Of a stretch of 64,000 nt of DNA, positions 7,520-15,636 are shown one piece after another. The notes under the pieces were generated by a model. That model was not told where the DNA came from. It was given only the letters and a program-made list of their open reading frames with translations, and ran no database searches. This DNA comes from Azospirillum brasilense. Lineage in GTDB: Bacteria > Pseudomonadota > Alphaproteobacteria > Azospirillales > Azospirillaceae. Both the position numbers and the translations under genes were made by a program. Location: NCBI RefSeq assembly GCF_003349955.1, contig NZ_QLKQ01000001.1, positions 62,001 through 126,000 on the forward strand, read 5' to 3'. The number at the start of each line of letters is the position of its first letter. Position 1 is the stretch's first letter.

Positions 7520-8959
7520 ATGCCCGCCGATCTCTCCGACCTGATGCTTGTCCCCATCGACCGGACGGGTGGGGAACCGCTGCTGCGGCAGGTCTATGGC
7601 GCGTTGCGCCGGGCCATCCTGTCCGGCGCCCTGCCGCCCGGAGGGAAGCTGCCGCCGACGCGTGCGCTCGCCGAACGGCTCGGCGTCGCCCGCAACACGG
7701 TGGTCGCCGCCTATGAGCAGCTTCTGGCCGAGGGCTTCATCGAGGGGCGCGTCGGGGCGGGCAGCTTCGTGTCCGGCGACCTGCCGGACGGGCTGGAGAT
7801 CCCACCGCCGGAACCGCCCCGCCGCGCGCCCTCGCCACCGCCGGCCAACCCCTTCGGCGCTCTGCCCTTCAGCACGGGGCGTTGCGCGCTGGATGAGCGC
7901 AGTTTGCGGATCTGGCGCAGCCTGACCCTGCGGCACCTGCAACGGCCCGATCCGGAGATGCTCGGCTACGGCGAGCCCGGCGGACCGCCGGCGCTGCGGG
8001 AGGCCATCGCCCGCTATCTCCAGACGGCGCGGGCGGTGCGCTGCGAACCGGAGCAGGTGGTGATCACCGCCGGCGCCCAGCAGGCCATCGACCTCGTGCT
8101 GCGGGTGCTGCTGCGGCCGGGTGATCCGGTGTGGCTGGAAGACCCCTGCTACCCCGCGGTGCGCGCCGCGCTGGAAGCGGCACGGGCCCACATCGTGCCG
8201 GTGCCCGTCGATGGGCAGGGGATGGCGGTGGCGGAGGGAGTCGCCGCGGCGCCGGACGCCCGGTTGGCCTACGTCACCCCGTCCTCTCACTACCCGCTGG
8301 GGGTCGTGCTGTCGATGGCGCGGCGGATGGAGTTGCTGGCCTGGGCGCGCACGGCCGGCGCCTGGGTGCTGGAGGACGATTACGACAGCGAGTTCCGCTA
8401 CGCGGGCCGTCCACTGGCCTCGCTCCAGGGGATCGACGGTGGCGGGCGGGTGATCTACGTCGGCACCTTCAGCAAGGTTCTGTTTCCCGGCCTGCGGCTC
8501 GGCTACGCCGTCCTGCCGCCCGAGTTGTTGGACCCGGTGCTCGCTATGCGTCGCCTGACCGACTGGCACCCGGCGACGCTCTACACGGGCGTGGTGACGG
8601 ATTTCCTGAACGGGGGTCATTTCGGCCCGCATCTGCGCCGCATGCGCCGCCGCTACACGGCCGCGCGGGACGCGCTGGCCGATGCCATCGGCGCCCATCT
8701 CTCCCCCTGGATGGAGGCGGAGGTGCCGGAGCAGGGGATGAAGCTGATCGCCCGGCTGCGCCCCGGCCTGTCGGACCGCGACGTGGAGGCGGTGGCGGCC
8801 CGGCACGGCATCGCCGTCCGCCCGGTCAGCCCGATGCACATCGCCGCTCCGCCGTTGCAGGCGCTGATGCTGGGCTTCACCGGGCACGAGCCGGGCGCCC
8901 TGCGCCACGCCGCCCGCGAACTGGCCGCAGCGCTGAGCGCCGCGCGATTAGACGTCTAA
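7520..8959 (+). CDS. MocR-family (GntR helix-turn-helix plus aminotransferase-like) regulator
   Basis: The protein has an N-terminal GntR winged helix (LLRQVYGALRRAILSGALPPGGKLPPTRALAERLGVARNTVVAAYEQL), a Pro-rich linker near residues 90-110, and a class I aminotransferase-like domain. The PLP-lysine region is YVGTFSKVLFPGLRLGYAV, and YVTPSSHYPLG and EDDYDSEFRY are typical MocR/PdxR blocks. The PLP lysine is present. It probably binds PLP or an amino-acid adduct and controls itself and the divergent PPOX gene. No clear ribosome site is visible for the ATG at 7520, a GTG at 7481 or an ATG at 7544, so the start is uncertain and the mRNA may be leaderless. A 16-base perfect palindrome spans the stop. 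Confidence 0.88.
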   Translation: MPADLSDLMLVPIDRTGGEPLLRQVYGALRRAILSGALPPGGKLPPTRALAERLGVARNTVVAAYEQLLAEGFIEGRVGAGSFVSGDLPDGLEIPPPEPPRRAPSPPPANPFGALPFSTGRCALDERSLRIWRSLTLRHLQRPDPEMLGYGEPGGPPALREAIARYLQTARAVRCEPEQVVITAGAQQAIDLVLRVLLRPGDPVWLEDPCYPAVRAALEAARAHIVPVPVDGQGMAVAEGVAAAPDARLAYVTPSSHYPLGVVLSMARRMELLAWARTAGAWVLEDDYDSEFRYAGRPLASLQGIDGGGRVIYVGTFSKVLFPGLRLGYAVLPPELLDPVLAMRRLTDWHPATLYTGVVTDFLNGGHFGPHLRRMRRRYTAARDALADAIGAHLSPWMEAEVPEQGMKLIARLRPGLSDRDVEAVAARHGIAVRPVSPMHIAAPPLQALMLGFTGHEPGALRHAARELAAALSAARLDV

Positions 8960-8961
8960 TC
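8946..8961. repeat. 16-base perfect palindrome at the end of the MocR gene
   Basis: GATTAGACGTCTAATC reads identically on both strands and overlaps the TAA stop (8957-8959). It has no T-tract, so it is not a standard terminator. It is the right size for a dimeric regulator site. Confidence 0.5.
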
Positions 8962-9272
8962 TCCGTTTATCGACGCAAAATGGTTAGCCCCAAAAAGACC
9001 AGCCCCACCAATGCGCTTTGGGCTGCGGTCCCCCCTGGCTTTCCCCGGCCGCGCGCCGACCTCGGCCTTATGGGGTAACCCCGATACCCCCTTTTCGGAC
9101 CGCTCCCCTCCGGTCGTTCGGCGCGCCCTACCCCCGATACCCTGTGCAAGGCAGGCCCCAACCTTGCGACGATCAAGCTGCACGCCTGTTGAGGGGTGGC
9201 GCCGGTCCTTCGCCCTTTTCGAGCGTTTTTTGCCGGCGTCCAGTCCATTCGAATACGGAGATATTTCTTACA
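8960..9272. other. 313-base leader region of the NAGGN operon
   Basis: No gene is evident here. It carries a near-perfect direct repeat, CCCCGATACCC at 9079-9089 and 9132-9142, and a small palindrome GGGGTAACCCC at 9072-9082. Near the gene the sequence becomes AT-rich (9248-9271), which fits a promoter and leader for an operon expected to respond to osmotic stress. The promoter elements cannot be assigned by eye. Confidence 0.4.
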
Positions 9273-11048
9273 ATGTGCGGCATCAGCGGGGAAATCCGCT
9301 TCGATTCTCGCCCGGCCTCCGCGTCCGCGGTCGGCTCGATGACCGAAGCCCTGGCGTTGCGCGGCCCCGACGGGCAAGGCGTCTTCGCCCATGGCAGAAT
9401 GGCCTTCGGCCACCGGCGGCTGAGCATCATCGACCTGTCCGAGGCGGCGCAGCAGCCGATGACCGACCCCGAACTGGGCCTCGGCATCGTCTTCAACGGC
9501 TGCATCTACAATTACCCGGAACTGCGGGCGGAGCTGGAAGCCAAGGGCTACCGCTTCTTCTCGCACGGCGACACCGAAGTCCTGCTGAAAGCCTATCACG
9601 CCTGGGGCCGCCGCTTCGTCGAACGGCTCTACGGCATGTTCGCCTTCGCCATCTGGGAGCGCGACAGCGGGCGCGTCACGCTGGGCCGCGACCGGCTGGG
9701 CATCAAGCCGCTCTACCTGTCCGAAACGGCGGGGCGGCTGCGCTTCGCCTCCACCCTGCCCGCCCTGCTGGCCGGTGGCGACATCGACACGGCGATCGAC
9801 CCGGTGGGGCTCTACCAGTATATGAGCTTCCACGCCGTCGTGCCGGCGCCGGGGACCATCCTGAAGGGCGTGCGCAAGCTGCCGCCGGCCACCCTGCTGA
9901 CCCTGGAGCCGGACGGGCGCCGCATCGAGGAAACCTATTGGGAGCCGGTCTTCGGCCCGCAGCCCGGCGACGAACGGATGTCGGAGGGCGACTGGCAGGA
10001 CGCCGTGCTGTCCACGCTGCGCAAGGCGGTGGAGCGGCGTCTGGTCGCCGACGTGCCGGTCGGCGTGCTGCTGTCGGGCGGGCTGGACAGCTCGGTCATC
10101 GTCGCCCTGCTGGCCGAGGCCGGGCAGACCGGCCTGCAGACCTTCTCCATCGGCTTCGAAACCGTGGGACAGGAGAAGGGCGACGAGTTCCAATATTCCG
10201 ACCTGATCGCCCAGCGCTTCCAGACCGACCATCACAAGCTGTTCATCGACAGCAACCGCGCCCTGCCCGCCCTTCAGGACTGCGTGCGGGCGATGTCGGA
10301 ACCGATGGTCAGCCACGACGCCATCGGCTTCTTCCTGCTGTCGCAGGAGGTCGCCAAGCATGTGAAGGTGGTGCAGAGCGGCCAGGGCGCCGACGAGATC
10401 TTCGCCGGCTACCACTGGTACCCGCCGATGATGGAGGCGGCCGACCCGCTGTCTACCTACGCCAAGGTCTTCTTCGACCGCAACCGCGCGGAGATGGCCG
10501 AGGCGCTGAACCCGCAGTATCTGGCCGACGAGGACGCGGCGAGCGCCTTCGTCGCCGCCCATTTCGCCCGGCCCGGCGCCGACCGTCCGGTGGACAAGGC
10601 GCTGCGCCTCGACACCACGGTCATGCTGGTCGACGACCCGGTGAAACGGGTCGACAACATGACCATGGCCTGGGGGCTGGAGGGGCGCGTCCCCTTCCTC
10701 GACCACGATCTGGTCGAGCTGGCCGCCCGCGTCCCGCCGGAGCTGAAGGTGCGCGACGGCGGCAAATACGTGCTGAAGGAGGCGGCGCGCAAGGTCGTCC
10801 CCTCCGAGGTCATCGACCGGCCCAAGGGCTATTTCCCCGTTCCGGCGCTGAAGTACCTGCGCGGCCCCTATCTGGAGCTGGTGCGCGACGTGCTGAACCA
10901 GCCCGCCGCGCGGGAGCGTGCTCTGTTCCAGCCGGCCTATCTGGACCGGCTGTTCAGCGATCCGGAAACCCACATCACGCCGCTTCGCGGTTCGAAGCTC
11001 TGGCAGGCCGCCCTGCTGGAGTTCTGGCTGCAAACCCACGGGATCTGA
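9273..11048 (+). CDS. asnO: N-acetylglutaminylglutamine amidotransferase (asparagine synthase-like)
   Basis: The 591-residue protein starts MCGISGE, so after Met removal Cys is the class II glutaminase nucleophile. It has RGPDGQGVF and HRRLSIIDLS of the Ntn domain, and the synthetase PP-loop SGGLDSS at residues 268-274. The family makes the terminal amide of N-acetylglutaminylglutamine amide (NAGGN), a dipeptide osmolyte. The ATG at 9273 is the only start that exposes Cys2; longer frames to 9018 are spurious. The ngg and M42 peptidase genes follow on the same strand, giving the standard NAGGN cluster. The protein is cytoplasmic and ATP-dependent. Confidence 0.92.
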   Translation: MCGISGEIRFDSRPASASAVGSMTEALALRGPDGQGVFAHGRMAFGHRRLSIIDLSEAAQQPMTDPELGLGIVFNGCIYNYPELRAELEAKGYRFFSHGDTEVLLKAYHAWGRRFVERLYGMFAFAIWERDSGRVTLGRDRLGIKPLYLSETAGRLRFASTLPALLAGGDIDTAIDPVGLYQYMSFHAVVPAPGTILKGVRKLPPATLLTLEPDGRRIEETYWEPVFGPQPGDERMSEGDWQDAVLSTLRKAVERRLVADVPVGVLLSGGLDSSVIVALLAEAGQTGLQTFSIGFETVGQEKGDEFQYSDLIAQRFQTDHHKLFIDSNRALPALQDCVRAMSEPMVSHDAIGFFLLSQEVAKHVKVVQSGQGADEIFAGYHWYPPMMEAADPLSTYAKVFFDRNRAEMAEALNPQYLADEDAASAFVAAHFARPGADRPVDKALRLDTTVMLVDDPVKRVDNMTMAWGLEGRVPFLDHDLVELAARVPPELKVRDGGKYVLKEAARKVVPSEVIDRPKGYFPVPALKYLRGPYLELVRDVLNQPAARERALFQPAYLDRLFSDPETHITPLRGSKLWQAALLEFWLQTHGI

Positions 11049-11055
11049 ACACCGC

Positions 11056-12822
11056 ATGATGACGATGCAGAATCGCACCCAGACGCCTTTCCGGATCGAA
11101 CGCGCCCTGGTCTCCGCCCTGATGGACGAAGATTCACCGCGCCCGAACCGCCGGACGGGGGCAGGGTTTGGGCCGACGCCGCGCGCGGTGGTGAATTGCG
11201 GCTGGGGCCGCCTGCTGTTCGCCAACACCTTTCCCGACGTCGGCGAGCTGATCGCGGCGATGCGTCAGGAGGGGCCGGGGCGGCGCGACATCGCGCTGTA
11301 CCTGGAGGACCCGCATGTGGCGCTGGCCCAGGCGCCGACCGAGCTGTTCCTCGACCCCTCCCACACCTACCGCCTGCGGCTGGCCGGCTTCCGGCCGGGC
11401 GGCGAGACGCGCGGCTTCGCCATCGAAAAGCTGCGCGGCCGCCAGGACGTCGACGCCGTGAACCGCATCTACGGCGCCCGCGGCATGGTCACCATGGACC
11501 CGGAATTCTGCTGGTCGGAGCGCGACAGCCGCGTGCTGACCCACCTGATCGCCACCGATCCGGTCAGCGGGGCGGTCATCGGTTCGGTCACCGGGGTGGA
11601 CCATGTCCGCGCCTTCAAGGACCCGCAGAACGGTTCCTCCCTGTGGTGTCTGGCGGTCGATCCCCAGGCGGCCTATCCCGGCATCGGCGAAGCGCTGGTC
11701 CGCGCGCTGGCCGAGCATTTCAAGGACCGCGGGCGCAGCTTCATGGACCTGTCGGTCCTGCACGACAACGCCAACGCCATCGCGCTCTACGAAAAGCTGG
11801 GCTTCCGGCGGGTGCCGGTCTTCGCGCTGAAGACCAAGAACCCGATCAACGAGAAGCTGTTCGCCGGCCCGGCGGTGGAGGCCAGCCTCAACCCCTACGC
11901 CATGATCATCATCAACGAGGCCCGGCGCCGCGGCATCGGGGTGGAGGTGGTGGACGCGGAGTCCAACCTGTTCCGCCTGAGCTTCGGCGGGCGCAGCATC
12001 CTGTGCCGCGAAAGCCTCAGCGAGCTGACCTCGGCGGTGGCGCTGTTCCGCTGCGACGACAAGGCGGTGACCCGGCGCACGCTGCTGCGGGCCGGCCTGT
12101 CGGTGCCGGACCAGATGACCGCGGACGGCATGGATGACAACGCCGCCTTCCTGGAGCGCCACGGCAGCGTCGTGGTGAAGCCCGCCCGCGGCGAGCAGGG
12201 CCAGGGCATTACCGTGGATGTGCGCGACGCGGAGACTCTGGCCTGGGCCGTGGGAAAGGCGAAGAAGATCTGCGACACGGTCCTGCTGGAGCAGTTCGTG
12301 CAGGGCCAGGACGTGCGCATCCTGGTCATCGACTACCGCGTCGTCGCCGCGGCGGTGCGCCGCCCGGCGGAGATCGTCGGCACCGGCGAGCGGACGATCT
12401 CGCAGCTGATCGAGGCGCAGAGCCGCCGTCGCGCCGCCGCCACCGGCGGGGAAAGCCGCATCCCGATGGACGAGGAGACGGAACGTTGCGTGCGCGACGC
12501 CGGTTTCTCCATGGACTCGGTCCTTCCGGAGGGGCAGACGCTGGCCGTGCGCAAGACGGCCAACCTGCACACGGGCGGCACGCTGCACGACATCACCGAC
12601 CGCCTGCACCACCGCGTGGTGGAGGCGGCGGTGGAAGCGGCGCGCGCGCTCGACATTCCGGTGGTCGGCCTGGATCTGCTGATCCCCGACCTGATGGGGT
12701 CCGATTACGCGATCATCGAGGCGAACGAGCGGCCCGGCCTTGCCAACCACGAACCGCAGCCGACCGCCGAACGCTTCCTCGATCTTCTCTTCCCCTACTC
12801 CGCGGTCGATCCGCGGGCGTGA
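11056..12822 (+). CDS. ngg: N-acetylglutaminylglutamine synthetase (GNAT plus ATP-grasp fusion)
   Basis: The 588-residue protein has two catalytic halves. The first, around residues 115-270, is a GNAT acetyltransferase (SLWCLAVDPQAAYPGIGEALVRALAEHF, then HDNANAIALYEKLGF). The second, from about 330 to the end, is an ATP-grasp ligase (VVVKPARGEQGQGITVDV, LLEQFVQGQDVRILVID, and metal-binding IIEANERPGLANHEPQ). It would acetylate glutamine and join two glutamines to give N-acetylglutaminylglutamine, the substrate of the upstream amidotransferase. It starts 7 bases after that gene's stop; the ATG at 11056 is the first in-frame start past it. Expected to be cytoplasmic. Confidence 0.92.
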   Translation: MMTMQNRTQTPFRIERALVSALMDEDSPRPNRRTGAGFGPTPRAVVNCGWGRLLFANTFPDVGELIAAMRQEGPGRRDIALYLEDPHVALAQAPTELFLDPSHTYRLRLAGFRPGGETRGFAIEKLRGRQDVDAVNRIYGARGMVTMDPEFCWSERDSRVLTHLIATDPVSGAVIGSVTGVDHVRAFKDPQNGSSLWCLAVDPQAAYPGIGEALVRALAEHFKDRGRSFMDLSVLHDNANAIALYEKLGFRRVPVFALKTKNPINEKLFAGPAVEASLNPYAMIIINEARRRGIGVEVVDAESNLFRLSFGGRSILCRESLSELTSAVALFRCDDKAVTRRTLLRAGLSVPDQMTADGMDDNAAFLERHGSVVVKPARGEQGQGITVDVRDAETLAWAVGKAKKICDTVLLEQFVQGQDVRILVIDYRVVAAAVRRPAEIVGTGERTISQLIEAQSRRRAAATGGESRIPMDEETERCVRDAGFSMDSVLPEGQTLAVRKTANLHTGGTLHDITDRLHHRVVEAAVEAARALDIPVVGLDLLIPDLMGSDYAIIEANERPGLANHEPQPTAERFLDLLFPYSAVDPRA

Positions 12823-12837
12823 CGTTCAGGAGGTGGT

Positions 12838-13998
12838 ATGGAGCAGGCAGCCTTGACGCGGACCGGAATCGTCCGTCCGGTCATCGACATGGACTATCTG
12901 ACGGGCCTTCTCCGCCGCCTGCTGGAGATCCCGAGCCCGACCGGATACACCGACCAGATCGTGCATTTCTGCGGCGACGAGCTGCACCGTCTGGGCATCC
13001 CCTTCGAGCTGACCCGGCGCGGCGCGATCCGCGCCGATCTGGCGGGGCGGCAGTACAGCCCCGACCGCGCCGTGGTCGCCCATCTCGACACGCTGGGCGC
13101 CCAGGTGAAGATGCTGAAGCCGAACGGCCGGCTGGAGGTCGTGCCCATCGGCACTTGGTCGGCGCGCTTCGCCGAAGGGGCGCGCTGCACCGTCTACACC
13201 GACAAGGGCAGCTACCGCGGCACCATCCTGCCGCTGAAGGCGTCCGGCCACACCTTCAACGAGGAGATCGACACCCAGCCGGTGGCCTGGACCAACTTGG
13301 AGATCCGGGTGGACGCCCGTTGCGAGACGCTGGCGGAATTGCAGGTCCACGGCTTCAACGTCGGCGACTTCGTGGCCATCGACCCGCAGGCGGAATTCGA
13401 CGCCAGCGGCTTCATCAACTCCCGCCATCTCGACGACAAGGCGGGTGTGGCGGTGATCTTCGCCGCCGCCAAGGCGGTGCTGGACGCCAAGCTGCCGCTG
13501 CCGGTGGACTGCCATCTGCTGCTGACCATCTCGGAGGAGGTCGGCTCCGGCGCCTCGTCGGTGCTGCACAAGGACGTGGCGGAGATGGTGACCATCGACA
13601 ACGGCACCACCGCCATGGGCCAGAACAGCCGCGAGTTCGGCGTGACCGTCGCCATGGCCGACAGCACCGGCCCCTTCGACTATCACCTGACGCACAAGCT
13701 GCTGTCGCTGTGCCAGCAGCACGAGATCGAGCATCAGCGCGACGTCTTCCGCTATTACCGCTGCGACAGCGCCGCCGCCATCGAGGCCGGCAACGACATC
13801 CGCACGGCGCTGGTCTGCTTCGGGATCGACAGCTCCCACGGGTACGAGCGCATCCACGCGGACTCGCTGCGCTCGCTGGCCGAGCTGATCGCCCTCTACA
13901 TGCAGAGCGACGTGGCGATCCCGCGCGACCGCGTCGGCATGGGCCCGATGGGCGCCTTCCCCTGGCAGCCCACCGCCCCGGCGAAGGTTGAGGAGTGA
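12838..13998 (+). CDS. M42-family metallopeptidase of the NAGGN osmolyte cluster
   Basis: The 386-residue protein is an M42 glutamyl-aminopeptidase-like hydrolase. Metal-ligand regions are VVAHLDTLGA (His/Asp), INSRHLDDKAG (bridging Asp), SEEVGSG (catalytic Glu pair), VTIDNGT (Asp) and a terminal SSHGYERIH His. In many proteobacteria this family sits after the NAGGN synthetase and amidotransferase. Turnover or trimming of the osmolyte is a common suggestion but not shown. AGGAGG lies 4 bases before the ATG at 12838, a very strong ribosome site, 15 bases after ngg. A pair of REP-like palindromes follows and may end the operon. Confidence 0.9.
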   Translation: MEQAALTRTGIVRPVIDMDYLTGLLRRLLEIPSPTGYTDQIVHFCGDELHRLGIPFELTRRGAIRADLAGRQYSPDRAVVAHLDTLGAQVKMLKPNGRLEVVPIGTWSARFAEGARCTVYTDKGSYRGTILPLKASGHTFNEEIDTQPVAWTNLEIRVDARCETLAELQVHGFNVGDFVAIDPQAEFDASGFINSRHLDDKAGVAVIFAAAKAVLDAKLPLPVDCHLLLTISEEVGSGASSVLHKDVAEMVTIDNGTTAMGQNSREFGVTVAMADSTGPFDYHLTHKLLSLCQQHEIEHQRDVFRYYRCDSAAAIEAGNDIRTALVCFGIDSSHGYERIHADSLRSLAELIALYMQSDVAIPRDRVGMGPMGAFPWQPTAPAKVEE

Positions 13999-14005
13999 CC
14001 CCATT

Positions 14006-14138
14006 CCTTCTCCCCCCTGGGGAGAAGGCCAGGATGAGGGGGCGCCGAAGGCGATCCACTTTGAGCAGTGGAGGTTATCCTCCGCCCTGTCGGGCGTAAA
14101 TCCCCCTCACCCAAACCCTCTCCCCAGGGGGGAGAGGG
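14006..14138. repeat. Pair of REP-like palindromes
   Basis: Palindromes of the CCTTCTCC/GGAGAAGG type (14006-14028) and CCCTCTCCCC/GGAGAGGG type (14116-14138) lie about 90 bases apart in the gap between the converging M42 peptidase and MFS genes. They are related to the other REP-like repeats in this window and may also stop transcription. Confidence 0.6.
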
Positions 14139-14154
14139 CGTCACACCGCCCCCC

Positions 14155-15420
14155 TCAATCCCCCGCCGCCAACTCCGGCCGGGGCGGCCCGACGGGGTCG
14201 AGCGGGGTGACGGTCGGCGTCGTCTGGGGCAGCGGGCGGAAGCTCGCTTGCGCCTCGGCCGGCGGCGGCGGGCGCATGCGCGTGCGCCACAGGCCGTAGA
14301 GCGTCGCCGAGCCCGCCCCCGCCGCGATGAAGCCGAACAGCGCCTCCGGCCCGGCGAAGCCCATGGCGGCCGAGGCCAGCGGCGGCCCGATGATCGCTCC
14401 CACCGAGTTGGCGAGGATCAGGCCGCCGCTCACCGACACCACGTTGTCCGGCCCGGCGTGGTCGTTGGTGTGGGCGGCGCAGACCGGGTAGAGCGTGAAG
14501 GCCAGCCCACCGAAGAACGGCGCCACCAGCAGCAGCGTCTCCTGGCGCCCGCTGCCGTCCGCCAGGATCATGCCGACGCTGACCAGCGCCAGCGCCGCCG
14601 ACAGACCGATGATGACGGCGCGCCGGTCGAAGCGGTCGGACAGCCGCCCCAGCGGCCATTGCAGCGCCACCCCGCCCAGGATCAGGGTGCTCATGAACAG
14701 CGCCGTCCCCGACACCCCGATGCCGGAGGCCGCGCCGAACACCGGGGCGAGGCCGTAGATCGAGCCGGTGACCGTCCCGCTGATGAAGACGCCGACGACT
14801 CCCAGCGGGGACGCCTCGTACAGCCGCCGCAGGCCGTAGGATTCGACGTTCGGCAGGGTCGGCGGCGTGGTCCGCGTCAGCGCCACCGGCACGAGGGCGA
14901 GCGTCAGCAGGATGGCGATCAGCATGAAGATGCGCACGCCCGTCTCGTCGTCCAGCTGCAGCAACTGCTGGCCCACCGCCGAGGCGGCGTAGAGCGTGAC
15001 CATGTAGAGCGACAGGATCTGCCCGCGCGTCTCGTTGTTGGCCGTGCCGTTCAGCCAGCTTTCGATGCAGATGTAGAGGCCGGCCATGCAGAAGCCCTCG
15101 GCCAGCCGCAAAACGGTCCACACGGGAACCGCTTCGAACAGCGCATGCGACAGTGCCGCCGCCGACAGGACGGAAGCGAAGGCGGCGAAGGCGCGGATGT
15201 GGCCGACCCGCGTGATGACCCGGTGGGCAAACAGGGAGCCGCCGGTGAGCCCGGTGTAGAAGGCCGCGGTGATCAGGCCCACCGCGACCGCGCCGGACTC
15301 CGTGCCGGCCAGCCGCAGGCCGATGAGCGTGCTGAGCGCGCCGTTGCCCAGCATCAGGAAAGCGACCCCGAGCAGGAGCGAAAGTACCGACCGTGCAACC
15401 TGCGGCATGTGTCCGACCAC
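14155..15420 (-). CDS. MFS transporter
   Basis: The 421-residue protein has 12 predicted membrane segments. The loop between segments 8 and 9 is RLSDRFDRRAV, the second copy of the MFS motif; segments 2-3 carry FAHRVITRVGHIRAF. The layout is like the YcaD/small-sugar-efflux group; the substrate is unknown. The C terminus is a Pro-rich, probably cytoplasmic tail. Start is either the GTG at 15420 (AAGGG 4 bases upstream) or the ATG at 15408; the difference is four residues. It is downstream of cstA on the same strand, but separated by about 215 bases and a hairpin, so it is probably a separate unit. Confidence 0.83.
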   Translation of the reverse strand: MVGHMPQVARSVLSLLLGVAFLMLGNGALSTLIGLRLAGTESGAVAVGLITAAFYTGLTGGSLFAHRVITRVGHIRAFAAFASVLSAAALSHALFEAVPVWTVLRLAEGFCMAGLYICIESWLNGTANNETRGQILSLYMVTLYAASAVGQQLLQLDDETGVRIFMLIAILLTLALVPVALTRTTPPTLPNVESYGLRRLYEASPLGVVGVFISGTVTGSIYGLAPVFGAASGIGVSGTALFMSTLILGGVALQWPLGRLSDRFDRRAVIIGLSAALALVSVGMILADGSGRQETLLLVAPFFGGLAFTLYPVCAAHTNDHAGPDNVVSVSGGLILANSVGAIIGPPLASAAMGFAGPEALFGFIAAGAGSATLYGLWRTRMRPPPPAEAQASFRPLPQTTPTVTPLDPVGPPRPELAAGD

Positions 15421-15556
15421 CCGTTCCCTTCACGACAAACCGGCGCCGCAGCCGGGAGGCCACGGCGCCGGCCCTTGGATGGCACCCGCCGGACGGCGAA
15501 TCAACCCTTGTAATTCGCGGAATCGGTGGCGTCCCAGCCATTCCACAGAAACGCAG

Positions 15557-15590
15557 AAGAGGTACCGCTGGGGGAGCAGCGATACCTCTT
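15557..15590. terminator. Hairpin between cstA and the MFS gene
   Basis: A 14-base stem (15557-15570 with 15577-15590, one G-U type mismatch) has a 6-base loop and lies 46 bases after the cstA stop. There is no long T-tract, only GTTTCTG on the minus strand after the stem. It could be a weak terminator or an mRNA-protecting structure for cstA. Confidence 0.45.
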
Positions 15591-15636
15591 CCGGTTGAGC
15601 GCTTGGTCGTCTTGGGGCGGCTTGCCCGGTGTCCGG

